The notes beneath the pieces were generated by a model. That model ran no database searches and was not told the DNA's origin. It was given only the letters and a program-made list of their open reading frames with translations. A stretch of DNA of 64,000 nucleotides from Selaginella moellendorffii (taxonomy: Eukaryota; Streptophyta; Lycopodiopsida; Selaginellales; Selaginellaceae), in contig NW_003314275.1 in assembly GCF_000143415.4 (NCBI RefSeq), positions 2,503,560 to 2,567,559 of the forward strand, written 5' to 3'. Position numbers and translations under genes: made by a program. This document shows, in pieces, positions 22,010 through 34,660 of the stretch (positions are counted from its first letter, which is position 1; every line of letters starts with the position of its first letter).

Positions 22010-22868
22010 GGAGCACATCTCCATGGCAGTTCCCTTCATGACCTCTGCACTAACATCATCCAAAGAATGTCTACCCTAAACTCTCTCTTATAACACTCTC
22101 CCGTACGTTTTCGGATTGCACCAGTTTGGCAACTCACTGGGGAAAGCACGTCCCAAGTGCGCAGATACTAAGAGATTCAGTGTTGATGGTGTGCAACTCT
22201 CAAGGGGCGAATGAGTCTCAATCCCAAGTGATTGGAGGTCCAAAGTCAAAGATTCTGAGGTAGCATCGATGTTCAAGCTCCGAGGCAATGGTATGAAAGA
22301 AAGACAATAAGCACAGAAAGGCATCACACAAATTTTCCCGTGTCTCATCCATCCTTGAAGCAGCCCGTCATAGGCAGTCGATTGACAAGCCGAAAGGACC
22401 AAGCGACTTGGCCAACTGTCAACGAGAACCAACCGCCATGAAACTTTCCAACGCCAGAGAGACCAAGCGCTTTGGCCATCCCCAGTGAAAGATTGTTAAC
22501 GACAGGCCACAACTAGACGAACGAGACCACGGAACAAGAAAACATAGAAAGCAGTTCAAATGTAACAGTTATGACAGAAAGCAAGGAAGTGCAGATTAAC
22601 ATTCTCAGCGATTTGAGACAAAGAATGCACCTCAGAACTGTGACGATCGGAAACCTCAAGAGACAGGGGAGAAAGAGGCATTACGTACCACAGGATCGTG
22701 CCCCTCAACAAGCTGTCTCCGCATCGCGAATGGGACAGAACTTATCCCAGGAGACAGTGCCCTGCTCCCGAATCAGGTTCGGGCCTGTGAGTAACAAAAT
22801 AGTTCTCGCAAAGACACTCACAGCATTAAAACAATAGAAACAAAACGTGAACTGTACCAGTCAAAAGA
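22010..22868. other. Right-arm segment after the pol tail, possible LTR-derived DNA
   Basis: Mirror of 3,210-4,020. It holds the counterparts of the short left-arm ORFs (22,088-22,432 minus and 22,571-22,837 plus). No recognised domain. Confidence 0.35.
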
Positions 22869-23143
22869 AATACCGTTTGAGATGAACTCCATCGGTAGTG
22901 TCGTGCCCGTCAACTCTGCTAGCCAATACGAATTAGTGCCAGCACGAGAAAGTACCTGATAACGACCAATCCAAGAAGGCTGGAACTTGGCAAAGTGATG
23001 CACAGCCGTATCAAGTCGCCACACAGGACGAATTTACGAATATAAGACTGAAAGCGCTGGTTAAACTGCCGCAGCGGTTCTGGTGGTTGTTGTCCAATGA
23101 GATCAAGCTCGTCCTTGCTCTCCAGAACTTCAAACCTCGTCAC
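22869..23143 (-). pseudogene. Gypsy-type pol C-terminus, right arm
   Basis: Minus-strand counterpart of 2929-3209, with FAKFQPSWIGRYQVLSRAG and SYWLAEL. A small deletion near 22,890 compared with the left arm shifts the last residues out of frame, so this copy lacks the proper end. The linker segment at 23,035-23,143 is slightly longer than in the left arm (an added QRF-containing stretch), suggesting the left arm lost bases there. Confidence 0.6.
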
Positions 23144-23157
23144 AAAAAGTTTGGTCA

Positions 23158-23527
23158 GTGAGTCGAGAAGTCAAGAAAGAAAGACCTAACACTTTCCTTT
23201 CATCAATGTGTCCAGGGATGATAGCCACTGTGTGCGCATCCAAATCTCTCAAATTCTGCCCAAGCACTGCTGTCCCAGCCATCGTTTTGGGTTTTCTCAG
23301 TCCAGGACATCACACCCTCCCCCCAGGGACATCCTGGATGCATGCGAAGCAGAATTTCCTCTCTTCCTACCAAGAAGGACACGACCCCAAATCACGAACG
23401 ATCCCCACATCATAACCCATACCTCCCAACCTTGAGCTCGTTCCCGGCGGTAGCAGAAAAGCGACCAGGTGATGCGCCAAATGCCTCATTTCTTGAAAAT
23501 GGGGTACAAAAGGAATGCCTACCCTGA
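23158..23527 (+). other. Right-arm counterpart of the 2554-2914 overlapping ORFs
   Basis: Carries the same three overlapping open frames as the left arm, with one short insertion near 23,228. Equal conservation of several frames suggests recent duplication rather than selection on a protein. Confidence 0.3.
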
Positions 23528-24234
23528 ACTCTTTCTCTCTCTAGTACAGATCACCCCGTACACTCCTTCGTACGTTCTAGAAAGCCAACCAGTCCATAGT
23601 TGTGGGAACACTGCTGTTTAGCTGGTACCTCCGTTTGCTGATGGTAGCAACTGCCATTTCCCTGTTCTTGGGAGAAAAGCGCGATACACTATTAGTACCA
23701 CTCAATGGAGTGAACACGATGATAGCTGATAGGAAAATCTGCATCAACATCGGTTCGAATTATAGTTAGCAAAGAGATAGCGGACTATTTGTATGCCAGT
23801 GTTGGGATCAACCAGTGGAACCTGTTCTTGACAATGATAATGAAGGGAAAAAATAGACCAAAAGGTTACCTGTGTTGAACCCGAGATTTGCTTGAGCTTG
23901 GAGCAATTAAGTGACCCTTTGCCCGTGTAAGGAAGTTCCAGGTCGCACAGGGCTTCTCTTACGAGCCTTGCAAACTACCAAAAACTTTTAGAATTCTTTG
24001 AAAACAAAGCACTTTACATGGTTGTTCGAGTAGAGCTCAAGTAGCTTCTGTGGAGGATTTGGCAATGCTCCATTCTACAGTGACATCCCTCGCCCTGCTC
24101 GTATTATTGTCGGCACCCAGCCAGTGACTAAAGTGCTCGAACACACTATGATGAAATACCGAAGAGTTTCACTTCAGTAAAACTTCTTACCTTTCTAAAA
24201 TCCCGAATGTTGGCTTGCTTCTCTCACCATATTC

Positions 24235-24693
24235 TTGGAACAAGTAGTTGACAATATCGGCTGCCAGAGGCATTCATGCAAGCTGATTGTGATGGAAAGA
24301 AAACGAGAAAGTTACTCACGGCTCTCGTACATTGACACGCCGGTGTTTGGATCCAAGAGAAATGGAAGCCTGTCATATTCGATGAGAATCTGTTACAGAC
24401 AAGAGTGTATCACTTACTGCTCTTTTCCTCCAGACAATTTCACAAACGCACAATGGACTCGAGATCCTTTGGGGCACGGATACAACTACACAAAAATTGA
24501 AAAAGTTTCCATCTGCAACTTCCGCAAGACACTACCTCGGCATAAAGATCGTGTTTCTCTCACTCGTCTACAGAAGGGACAGGCCTCTATATACAAACAA
24601 GAAAAATCAACAAAAAACTGCAATACGAAGTTTAAGCTTACCGAATTCGTAGAGCTTGAAGAGCTCAAGTTGAAGATACGATCTGTGTCTTGA
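24235..24693 (+). pseudogene. Unclassified ORF upstream of the LRR fragment, right arm
   Basis: 152 residues matching the 1393-1797 ORF, with a slightly longer N-terminus. It ends shortly before the LRR fragment on the same strand and may be an ectodomain exon of the same broken receptor gene. Function not recognised. Confidence 0.35.
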
Positions 24694-24834
24694 CGTTGTC
24701 TCTCAAGGCGGCCTTGCCAAGCTTGCAATTCCCCAAGACAGAAGATGTTTGATGGCAGAAAAAAAAGATAATTACATACCCATATGAGCTTGAGTAGCTG
24801 AAAAAGGAAGCCCATTCCACATTCGATCACATAG

Positions 24835-25460
24835 ATGAAGACTCTCCAGCGATTGCATCTCAACTATAACAACATATCAGGTAGCATTCGAAGAGGATTT
24901 AGTCAGCTGGATCGTCTGGAGATATTTGACTTGAGTGACAACAAACTCAGCAACGAAGTTCCTCCACTGGATAAGTGCACAAACCTCGGTTATCTTGACC
25001 TCCATGGAAACTCAATACAGAGCAAGGTGCCAACTTTTGGTGCACCTGCCTTACGTGGATCTCTGTGAACAAGTTCCACAGAGAGATCAGCTCAAGGCTA
25101 GCGAACTGCTTATACCTCAAAGTGGTCAACTTTGCACAAAATAATCTCACAGGCCCGCTTGAGCTGATGAAGTTGACAAGTTTGTTCTCCTTTGTCATAT
25201 CCAACAAGTTGAGTGGCAACATTCCAGTAAAAAAGCTTGAATTCCACATACCTCAGATATAATGGGAACCAATTCACAAGGTGTGATTCCCCAAGAAATT
25301 TGCAGCTGGATTATGATCCTGTCTTTTGCATACAACAAGCTCATTCTCTCCAGATTGAAAATTCTTCATGATCAGTCTCTTAACTCAACAAGCTCCATGG
25401 CAGGATCCTTTAATGTTTGATTAATTGATTGATTTATTTATTTAATACTTGTTTTTTTAT
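24835..25460 (+). pseudogene. LRR receptor-like fragment, right arm copy
   Basis: 24,835-25,068 reads as LRRs (LHLNYNNISGSI, FDLSDNKLSNEVP, YLDLHGNSI). After a frameshift near 25,062 the repeats continue (NNLTGPLELMKLTS, NKLSGNIP) to 25,262, with another weak repeat (GVIPQEICSW) in the next frame to about 25,460. At least six repeats are visible, as in plant receptor-like kinases or proteins. No membrane span or kinase domain follows. It is a broken copy matching 837-1251. Confidence 0.7.
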
Positions 25461-25472
25461 TTCCTTTAATGT

Positions 25473-25679
25473 TTGAAATGGTTCCAACCACTTATTTGGT
25501 TTTCCATTGGGATTCCAAGGCAAATGGAACCTTTCCATTGCCTCCTTGTGGATATGGGACCAAAGATCACTTTGAGCACTTTGCAAGTTATATCAAAAGC
25601 TAAGAATTTGCATTTGGCTGTTTGTGGCAGCAATCAATGTGTGTGTGGTATTGGTTACATTTTAGGAATCATGTTTTGA
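25473..25679 (+). other. Short arm-conserved ORF (68 aa), right arm
   Basis: Counterpart of 427-633, differing at about six of 68 residues. No domain recognised. Confidence 0.3.
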
Positions 25680-25924
25680 TCAGTAAACACAAATCCCTAA
25701 GTACCAAAATGGAGTTGAAAGTGTGTCATGTGAAAATGGATAAAGTAGAAGTCCAACTAATGTAATACATTTGAACTAAAAGTTCCAACTTAGAAAGTTG
25801 AGAATGAGAGTGGAATTCCCAAAGGAACAAATACAAAGTGATCAATGAAGCAAGTTTTTAAAACAAGATACAAAAAGAATTAATACATGGCAAATGTCAT
25901 AACACACAGAAGTGTCAGAACCAA

Positions 25925-26130
25925 GTTTGGGATCTAGTCTGAGATTGAGTTTGATTTCAAGTTCGATACCAAATTTGAGATTAAATCCAAGATCAAGTTT
26001 GAGAAATAGAGGTTGAGATTAGGTTTGAGAGGGAGTCCGAGTTCAAATTCAAATTCAAGATTGAGACTGAAATTGAGACCAAGATTGAGACTAAGACCAA
26101 AACTGAGACTGAGACCAAGACTAAATCCAA
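25925..26130. repeat. Degenerate GAGNNN-type simple repeat at right arm edge
   Basis: Imperfect units such as GAGATTGAGTTTGA and GAGACCAAGATT mirror those at 1-190 and resemble the 12-base repeat at 6,293-6,600. Confidence 0.7.
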
Positions 26131-26690
26131 GGGTGAAAGCTTAAAGAAATTGTCTCTAGACCCTAAAGGGTTTAGTAAATCCTTACAAAGTGGAATTAGT
26201 GGGGCTAAAAAGTTAGTATGACCAAGGAAGACTACATTTAGGTGGTGGAAGATGATATAATTACTAAAGAGTCCAATGCTAAAGTGAATATAAATAGATA
26301 AATAGGGTTATTTGATGAAGTATTTAATAACTATGAGAGATCGAATGATCAATGTTCCCAATTCAACTATGAGTGGCACTACCTTGCATGGATCATCAGA
26401 ACCTTGCTTTAGCCACATTGTTAGGGCATTCTAGTGGTAGAAGGTGGGGGGAGTACCTATGAGACTCACATTAAGTTGCAATGTTTCGAACTATCATCCC
26501 AAAGATTTAAACTATGGAAAGTAAAAGGAATAATCCTTTTGTTTAGTGACCAAGGGTATAGTTACATGGTGAAGAAGTATCAAAGGTTAGTAATATTTAG
26601 TGGATATGCATTCAAGCCCTAAACTAATACTGGTGGTGGTGAGCATTACTATGAATAGTGAGTATAGTATATATAGTTTTCCCCTTTTAT
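26131..26690. other. Unassigned DNA, no gene seen
   Basis: Moderately AT-rich, with one 62-residue ORF at 26,434-26,622 that shows no recognisable domain. It lies between the right arm and a repeat-family copy. Confidence 0.4.
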
Positions 26691-27760
26691 TCTATGGTGA
26701 TTTACTATAAGATAACCACAAAATAGAACTTATCCCTTTATATGACACATGCCACATGCTTAAGGACAATGGATTGTAACTTGAGTTTTAGAGCCTTGGG
26801 CCACTAAAGGAAGAGATAGAGCCCAACTCCCAAACTTGCAGCCAAAGAGTGAAAGAACTAGAGCATAGAACTACTCTTAAACATTCAGCCCAAAAAGCAA
26901 AAGGACAAAAACCCAAAGTGACATTGGAATAATTCTAGAGTTTATAGCATCCCAATCCCCAAGACTAGCATATAAAACGGAGCTAAAACAAAATCTGGGG
27001 CTATTTCAATATATTGAGGGCTTAACCCGGGGATATAGGTACTCCCCCAGCTAACATGTTTTGGAACTTGGGCTTGGCCTTAGACCCAAGTCGAATGTAA
27101 AACAACCATGCAAGCGGGAATTGGACTATCCCTTAAGTTAGTTTGCCATTTTGAACCCCTTCCCACCACCCCCCCCCCCCCCCCCCTCCCTTTTGAGGAA
27201 CACGTGCTTTGGGATTTCACCCTTAACCACCTTTAGTACCAAAAGTTAATCTCTGGGACAAGTGTAAAGTTTACTAAATATAGTATGGTGCTAGGTTGTG
27301 AATTTAGATATAGAACCAACACCATTGTAATCTTTATATTCCGTAGATATGCCGCAAACTAAACACTTTCTATAAATAGTAATTAGGACCAAACAGAACT
27401 AACACAAAGGGCATGATAACGAGGGTGTTTAGCAGACATAATAAGATATCATCTAACAATATTGAGGGACTAATATCAATATGCAAAAGTTCTTGTCAAG
27501 CTAGTGCAAGACAAAGCAAAAGAAAACTAAAAGCCAGGCCAAGTATGCTTAGCAAGAAACATATAGGAGTTTCTACCTTATGTTCATCTGATTAAGTACA
27601 GTTGCTAAACCCAATTTACTAACACTTGAACAAGAGGAACTGAAAAAGGGTCTAGCAATACTAACTTTTTACCATTGTGACAGTAAGGAAACAATATCCA
27701 AAAGGACTAGCCAATAAGTACCTTTCGATACCCACAATTATATTTATAACATTTTCCCCC
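26690..27760 (+). repeat. 1.2-kb repeat family, copy F
   Basis: Aligns with copy A: TGGGCCACTAAAGG near 26,798, the C-run near 27,165, GGGTGTTTAGCAGAC near 27,423, CTAGCAATACTAAC near 27,651, GTGACAGTAAGG near 27,677. Confidence 0.65.
27165..27187. repeat. Poly-C tract within repeat copy F
   Basis: More than 15 C in a row. The same position holds 6 C in copy A, 7-8 C in copy B and a G-run of about 9 in reversed copy C. Confidence 0.85.
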
Positions 27761-30250
27761 TCTTAGGGAAGATCGACGTTCTCGTTGATGCATACTCTAA
27801 TCTAGATCATCGCTAAGGAAACAACTCCAAATTTTTTTTATAGTATTCACACTTTATGAGAAATGCACTGATTTAAATGAGTTAGGAGGTAATTTCTCTC
27901 TCTAATGCAAATGCATTACAACTCAAACCCTTTATGGCTGTCGCTAACAAGGAAATGACTAATGGAGTTAGCCACCTTTACTGCTTTGGGTGTCACCCAA
28001 CTTACAAAAATGATATACCCCTACTTATATGTGGTATAGAGAGAGAAGTTAAAGGCCCCAACCCTCATGAGTAAAGAAACCAAACCTATTAGTAAGGTTT
28101 AGACAGACTACTGTAAACAGGCATGGTCATGCCCTTTTAACGGTCAAGCATTTTAATGCTCTTTACATAGTCACCCCTTTTAACGAAATAAAAAACATCA
28201 AAAAAGAAGCAAGTGATGTGACAAGTCAATAATAGCTATCCCATGACTAAAAATTTCACCATGCATACAAAGTGCTGAAAGCAATTTACCTATATTGGCC
28301 ATATTAAAGTTAGAGCTAATGATATCTTAGAGACTTAATTATTAGTGAATAAATCTTAGATTAAAACACAAAATTATTCCAAGTAAATTATCATTGATAA
28401 ACTAATATTAGAGTACAAGAACCACCAAGATCATCATATTTGGAAAACATAAGATTCACTATCTAATAAAATTCAATAGCAAGTGTACTATCAAGAACAC
28501 TCAATGATAAAATTTAATTATCAAAGATTATAGACAATATGCCAAAAAACTTACAAAAAATAACTAAAAGAACATAAAATATCATCGATTGGCAAGCAAA
28601 ATGCTCATGAATGTATCACCTAACGGAAATAATATCCAATCTATCAAAACCAACTATAGTAATAATGTTGCAAAGTAAATAAACATTTGTTTATGCCAAC
28701 TATCACATCAACTAATTTGAATAGATCTTAGTCATCAATACTAAAAAACTAGAGTTGCTCAAGTAAGCGTCAACAATATTCTATCAATATTTTAAACCCA
28801 AAAGACCAATCCAGAACAAACCATAAAGAACATATGGTAATGTGAAAAGTCATAAACTATCAAAAAGAATAATTAACTATAATAAAAGATCATCAATCAT
28901 CCCATTAATAGAGAGATACATAATCATTGTTGAAGAAAGATTCCATCATCCCAAAGAAAGGTAAATCATTCTATATCAACACTATTTAAATAAAACCTTT
29001 GACAAGAATAATAGACTATCCTAAATGATAGTCAATCATCACTAATAATTGCTATATGTAAATACTAACTCCAATATCGAAGTTAATGAGCAAAAATGAT
29101 TTCCCTAACAACTTCTAACAAATGAAACAATGAGCATAAAACTCAAAAAACCAAAAACTCAAAGAAGCCTATAGCTAAGTCTTGCCTAATAATGATTATG
29201 AGTTTTGCATAAACTAACTTCAATGCCAAAAAAAAAATCATGATATAACCCACAATATTCTTCTTAACACATCCAAAAGCCAAATTTCATAATGCAAAAG
29301 CTAATAGAGTATGTCTACATTAATTTAAAAGTCAAGTAAAACAAAGTTATACTCAACAAGTGATCACCAAATGATCCTCCATGAATCCATCTTCCATAGC
29401 AAAACATAATTCACTTTATAACAAGCATAAGAAAAATCATCAATGATTGATATATTCTCAACTCAAATCTAATAAGGATTCAATCACTTTAATATTGATC
29501 ATTAACTCTTCTTCTTATAAAATTAGTATAGTCCACAACTAAATCACGTTTCAAGGAAAAGCCAAAGCTCAACCGCTACTAAATAATCTAGTCTAGAAGA
29601 TAACTAACTCAAACTTACCATTTAATTTGTTTGAATGCTAATATAATTGCTAGCTAATAATTGCACGAATGCCAAAACCACAAAGCTATAGCCAAATCAT
29701 CAACACTATCAACATTGAGATTAATGAAACTCAATATCAATTTTTAAAGAGACATATCATTTTATTCGAGTTACAACATCAACAATGTCAATGACAAGAC
29801 ATCACTTTAATGCCATCAACACCAGAATAAAGCTAAAAGAAAGAATGAATAAATCACCATTCAAAGCTTTTTAGCAACTAAGTTAACTAAGGTCAAAGAT
29901 ACTATATTTAATATTCGAGACCAATCTTTCGACAATATTCAATTATAAATAACATATCATTAATGAGTGAATCATTACATCCAAGACTCAATGTAATCCA
30001 ACATTATGGACTAAACACAACCAAATAATATCGACAGAGATGGAATTGTTATGCCAACATGGAAAAACCATGTAAGTTAACGACATGATCCTTTGCAACA
30101 CTATCCGGTAGAGTAAGTATATCACTGCTAAATCATCATTAAAAAAAGCAAGTGTTAACAATTTTTAATGAAGTCTATAAGTAATTATTAGTCGTAGAGC
30201 AACTAGCAATCACTCTTCAGCTTGCTTTTAGAAGACCCAAATACTAAATT
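27760..30250. other. AT-rich, G-poor DNA, no gene seen
   Basis: About 2.5 kb of strongly AT-rich sequence with more C than G on the plus strand and stops in all frames. It lies downstream, in element orientation, of the minus-strand gypsy fragment, so it may hold an unrecognisable integrase and LTR. No motif confirms this. Confidence 0.5.
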
Positions 30251-30489
30251 CATGTCATCAAGTCATACATCCGTCCCCACAAAATAAAGAAGGCCATCTT
30301 CAAGGCGATATTGAGAATGTAAATGCTGGAAAGGCAAGTCATTAGCAAGTGATGCAGGATCCTCAAACGCATCTCGAAGCCTTCAAATCCATGGCTCAAT
30401 CTTTTGAGCCTCGCAAACCTCATCAAGAGAAGGTAGATTTTGCTCTGCGCCTTATGGACACTGAACATCAAGTATAACAACCGCCGATG

Positions 30490-31132
30490 GCACAGAATCC
30501 TCGTCTAGAAAATCCACAGATGCTGGAACAACAGGCTCATCAAAAACATGAGAAGAGAGTGGAGAAGGAATAAGAGCTCGAGAAAGGGCATCAACATCAG
30601 CCATAGAACTCCCTAGGCAATAAACAACATCAAAATCATATATCTAAAGCTTTAAAGCCCACTGAGCAATACAACCAACCAGGTTCTTCCGCTTCAATAA
30701 TGAAATAATGGTAGCATGGTCACCTTCAAGTAACGTCCGAGAACCATGTAGATATGCATGAAGTTTCTCGAAACCCTAAACGGCCGCTAAACACTCCTTA
30801 TTTGTCGTGGAGTAGTTCACCTTTGCTGGTTGTAATGTACGGCTTATATATGCAATGGGATGACACTGACCAGGCACACTTAGGCTCTCTTGCATTAACA
30901 CACCTCCAAGACCAATATATGAAGCATCAATGCACAAAATAAAAAGTTGAGTGTAGTCAGGATATGCCAAAACCAGAGGAGTCGTCAACAGCTCTTTGAA
31001 ATCCACAAACACCCACTCACAATCTGAAGACCAGATGAAAGATGACATCGATGACTTCAGCAACGCTCGCAATGGTGCAGTGTGATCAGAAAGATGATCC
31101 ACAAAACGATCGAGATACTGCACCTTGCCCAA
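30490..31132 (-). pseudogene. RNase H of the minus-strand gypsy fragment
   Basis: Begins with the RT connection (YLDRFVDHLSDHTAPLRAL) and reads into RNase H: FILCIDASYIGLGGVL with its first catalytic Asp, then HPIAYISRTLQPAKVNYS. After a stop at 30,776 it resumes with LEGDHATIISLLKRK and ends with SSMADVDALSRA. Confidence 0.82.
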
Positions 31133-31145
31133 AAAGTGCTACACA

Positions 31146-31916
31146 TCATTCACACACTTCGGAGTAGGGAATTTTAGAATGGCTACGAGGATCAACTTGC
31201 AAACCCTCACGAGAAATACGGTACCCAAGATAAATTGTGTCCTTGGACCCAAACATGCACTTCGACCGCTCCAGCTTTAAACCAACATCCCATAACTGAT
31301 CCAACACTTTACACACATCACGAATGTGCTCCGCCCACATCCCCTCCGAGTGAATCAAGACATCATTAATGAAGTCACCAGTCACCTCTAGCATATCACA
31401 AAGAACCTCGTTCATCATCCGCTAGAAAGTTGCTAGAGCATTGTTCAAACCAAACAGCATCACCAAAAACTCGTACAAACCAAACGGTGTACGAAAAGCA
31501 GTCTTAGGAATATCTTCGTCGGCCATCGGTACTTGCCAGTACCCAGAAGCAAGATCTAGCTTGGTGAACCAACGACTTCGCCCCAGACGATCCAAGAGAT
31601 CAGCAGTGTGAGGAAGAAGGTATACATCCGGGATCGTCACTTCATTTAACAGACGATAGTCGATGCAGAAATGAATACTCCCATCAGGCTTCGTCACAAG
31701 ATGAGGTTCACATGCCCAAGGACTCCGCGACTTCCGAATAACACCCTTCTCCAACATCTCCTTGACATTTGCATGTAAAATCTTGATCTCCTTGGGTGAC
31801 CGACGACGAACATGAACCTTGATTGGACGAGCATCCCCGGTTGGAATGGGATGACATATGGCAATCTTGGCCCCAGACAATAGGTCAAATTCAAAGAGAT
31901 CAGAATACTCCTTCAT
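31146..31916 (-). pseudogene. Reverse transcriptase of the minus-strand gypsy fragment
   Basis: 31,422-31,916 has finger and palm motifs: KPDGSIHFCIDYRLLNE and TKLDLASGYWQVPM. After a stop at about 31,420, 31,146-31,418 continues with the catalytic region, here reading FINDVLIHS instead of a YLDD-type motif. The first Asp of the pair is Asn (AAT). The thumb follows (LKLERSKCMFG). The enzyme would be inactive even without the stop. Confidence 0.85.
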
Positions 31917-32249
31917 GAGCTGATCAACAACTGTAACACAAAGATCATCGGAGGGATCGGAAAAGGGAAAAGCAAAACAAGATGGAAATACAAGAGGAAA
32001 TAGTGGGGGAACAAAAGTAATGGAAGCAGAGGTAAAAGTAGAGGGACGAAGAGCTACGAAAGTGAGAGGAATAAATGAAATATAAGGAAGTATGAGACAA
32101 GGGGGAGAAGCCTCAAAGTCATACTTGGCATGATTGCGCTACAATCAATCCATACCAAAAATGAGGTTAAAAGCTTGACTCGGCACCACTCGCAACGACT
32201 GCAACTCAAGCTTGAGATCGCCCACACACACAACCAGGTCCGCCTCATC

Positions 32250-32678
32250 TCATGCATATGCATGTGTACAACCGTTGCCATAAAGAATGAAAATTGGATC
32301 TGTCACATGACGCAAGTGTAGACGACAACGTGTGGCAACAGATCGAGCAATAGAAGATAAACTCGAACCTGTATCAACCAACACGGAGAGAAAAATAGGA
32401 GACCTCTTTTTATAAAAACGAGCTTGGAAAGTAAACACTAGATGAACCGGTGCCGAGTGAACCCCTTGATGATACTCCCGAAAGAAAGATGGAGGTGTCA
32501 CTAACTTATGCAAGGTCCCTCCATTACTGGTGTGACTCCTCGTTTCCCGGATGCACCTCGGTATCCAAACCTTCCACCGCAGTAGCACCAACGGGACATT
32601 GTTGACGCCAAGGTCTCCACCCAAGAAATGGAGGTCGCCAATCCGGAAAGCGCCGACAATGCCAATAAGTATGACCAA
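32250..32678 (-). pseudogene. Protease and knuckle remnant of the minus-strand gypsy fragment
   Basis: Contains the aspartic protease motif LSVLVDTGSSLSSIA near 32,360-32,400. Upstream, another frame (to about 32,690) reads VGHTYWHC, probably the end of a CCHC knuckle. The frame change between them is one more lesion. Confidence 0.7.
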
Positions 32679-32699
32679 CTTCTTGCCATCCCAGAAAAA

Positions 32700-34440
32700 G
32701 AATAACTCTCAGTCTAGGAATACAAATTTTCAAAACTCAACCAACTTCCTCTCACTTACAACTTTACATAGGTTCACCTGAACACTAATTCTTATGACCC
32801 AATAGTATGCTTAAGCATTAAACATTATACCCATATTTCCAATATCCAACATCGACTTCCGTAAAATGCAAATGAATACTCAAGACTCAATAATAAAAAC
32901 CATATTTTCATATATTCATATTGCACTAACACTCTTCTTTAATCATCTTCAAGATCTAGTATGAAGCCAAAATACTAATAAAAAAAATAACATGAAAAAT
33001 CAAGCTCTAAAGAAAATTTCTCATCACTTGAAATAACAATGTCACTTCCACTAACACAAATGTTAACAATATCAATGCCTCAACTTCACACCTTCTCCAT
33101 CCAACAATTTACTCCAAGTGTTAATGGATAAACTAATAAGCCATAGCAAGTAAGTGTTATAACTTTTTCCAACACCTCAATAAGCAAACCCTTAAGAAAA
33201 TAAAATACTAACTTAAATTTAGCATAATGAATCACTATCGAGAATTTAGTCAAAACTACTATAATGCTACTATATGCAAGTGGACTAGTTTCACTATTAA
33301 CCACTTTGGAGGTTGATCATTATTTGACCAAATAACTTTGTAAACATATTGCTCACTATCACATAGATATTATATAACAATCACAATAACTTGATCACTA
33401 ATCGAGCAACACCACAAACAATGCCCATATCATTACTACAAAGATTTATGTGAGTATTGAATGTTATCTTGACTCAATAAAATGCAACATAAATACCACA
33501 CCCACTGATAGAGATTTACAACACCTAACACTATTAACTTTTGTTCATAACATAGATAAGCTCATACCACTCTTTTTCCAACAAAACTCAAAACTAATCT
33601 TACATCAAACTGTTTAAAGAGCAATAGTAAAGTTCCCCAAAAAATAATTGAGCATTGTAACTTAAGTCTTCAATAGTAAACAAAATGGTTTAGCACTCCA
33701 CCACTATCTATCCCACAACTCACCACTTGTAAAATTATCATAATTAACATGCATCAAAGTAAAGACTTTTGATTGTATAATATGAATACAAGCAATGAAA
33801 TTACACATTGTTGCCAAATCATCTCTCTAAAGAAAAAATGATTTATATATTTGATCTTTTGTCCTTGATGACCCTTTTTTCAGTCTCATCTTAACTAAAT
33901 CTCAAGCTTGTGTTCACACTACTTTCAGTCCAATCCAAGAAGAGTTTATAAGAGAGCACGGTAATGACTATTTGAATTAATAGACTAATCTCTACAATTT
34001 TAATTGATCCACTTATAATCATGCCTAGGAAGGATTCACTAGTGCTGTGCTAAATAGTTATGGACTAGTCTATTTGCCACTCATAGCAAACCCAAAGAAT
34101 GTTTATTTTACCCACGGTAACATAGAACAACTCATAGAACCACCAATAGGCTAACATTTATCTTGCCAATTCAAAGTGTAATCTTGAGTTGCTAATGTGT
34201 TTTACTTATGAGCCCAAGTGAAAACTTGTGCAAATAGAACATCTCACTTTCACCTTATGAATCCAAGTGCAAACTCATATAATATGGTATAAAAGGTAAC
34301 CAAAATTCATACCCAAAGAACGAATGCAAAGTTATAGTAGCCAAACATATACCCACTTGAATCATCATTTTCATCTCTGCATATGCAACAAGATTAAGTG
34401 CCCAATCTCATTAGATAATACTTACTGAAACTTATCTTCT
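32700..34440. other. AT-rich, G-poor DNA, no gene seen
   Basis: Continues the low-G composition of 27.8-30 kb. It lies 5' of the minus-strand gypsy fragment, where gag and leader would be expected, but no gag motif can be read. No RNA gene seen. Confidence 0.5.
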
Positions 34441-34660
34441 GAGACCAAATATACTACTAAGCTAAGTATGCTTAATTAATAGCACGTTCCAGTCTAAGTA
34501 CACACAAAATGCCCAGTTAACTCCACTAGCACAAAAGGAACTGATAAAGGGTCCAACAATACCAACCTTCTATTATTGTGTAATTAAGGAAAAAATATCT
34601 GAAAAGACTAGTTGATAGGTAACTTTCTATATCTACAATCACATTCGCTATAGTGAGAGA
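34440..34660 (+). repeat. 1.2-kb repeat family, copy G (3' end only)
   Basis: Matches the last 200 bases of the family: AAGCTAAGTATGCTTAATTA, GTCCAACAATACCAACC, and GATAGGTAACTTTC near 34,613. Confidence 0.55.

Larger units (their letters stand above)
20905..26130 (-). repeat. Right arm of the giant inverted repeat
   Basis: This is the reverse complement of bases 1-5080, in the same internal order. Differences from the left arm include a short insertion near 23,228 in the segment matching 2850, a 38-bp tandem duplication at 21,933-22,009, and a small deletion in the pol C-terminus near 22,890. On the inner side the arm ends near 20,905, where the left arm is interrupted by a repeat-family copy. 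On the outer side it reaches the degenerate simple repeat near 26,130, matching the left arm at base 1. Confidence 0.88.
30250..32690 (-). mobile_element. Decayed Ty3/gypsy fragment, minus strand
   Basis: Minus-strand order is zinc-knuckle remnant and protease (32.2-32.7 kb), reverse transcriptase (31.1-31.9 kb), RNase H (30.5-31.1 kb), then the pre-integrase segment (about 30,260-30,300, reading RLEDGLLYFVG). Integrase and LTRs are not recognisable. It belongs to a different lineage from the chromovirus at 12.7-17.4 kb, judging by its RT and protease residues. Several stops and a lost catalytic Asp make it inactive. Confidence 0.85.
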
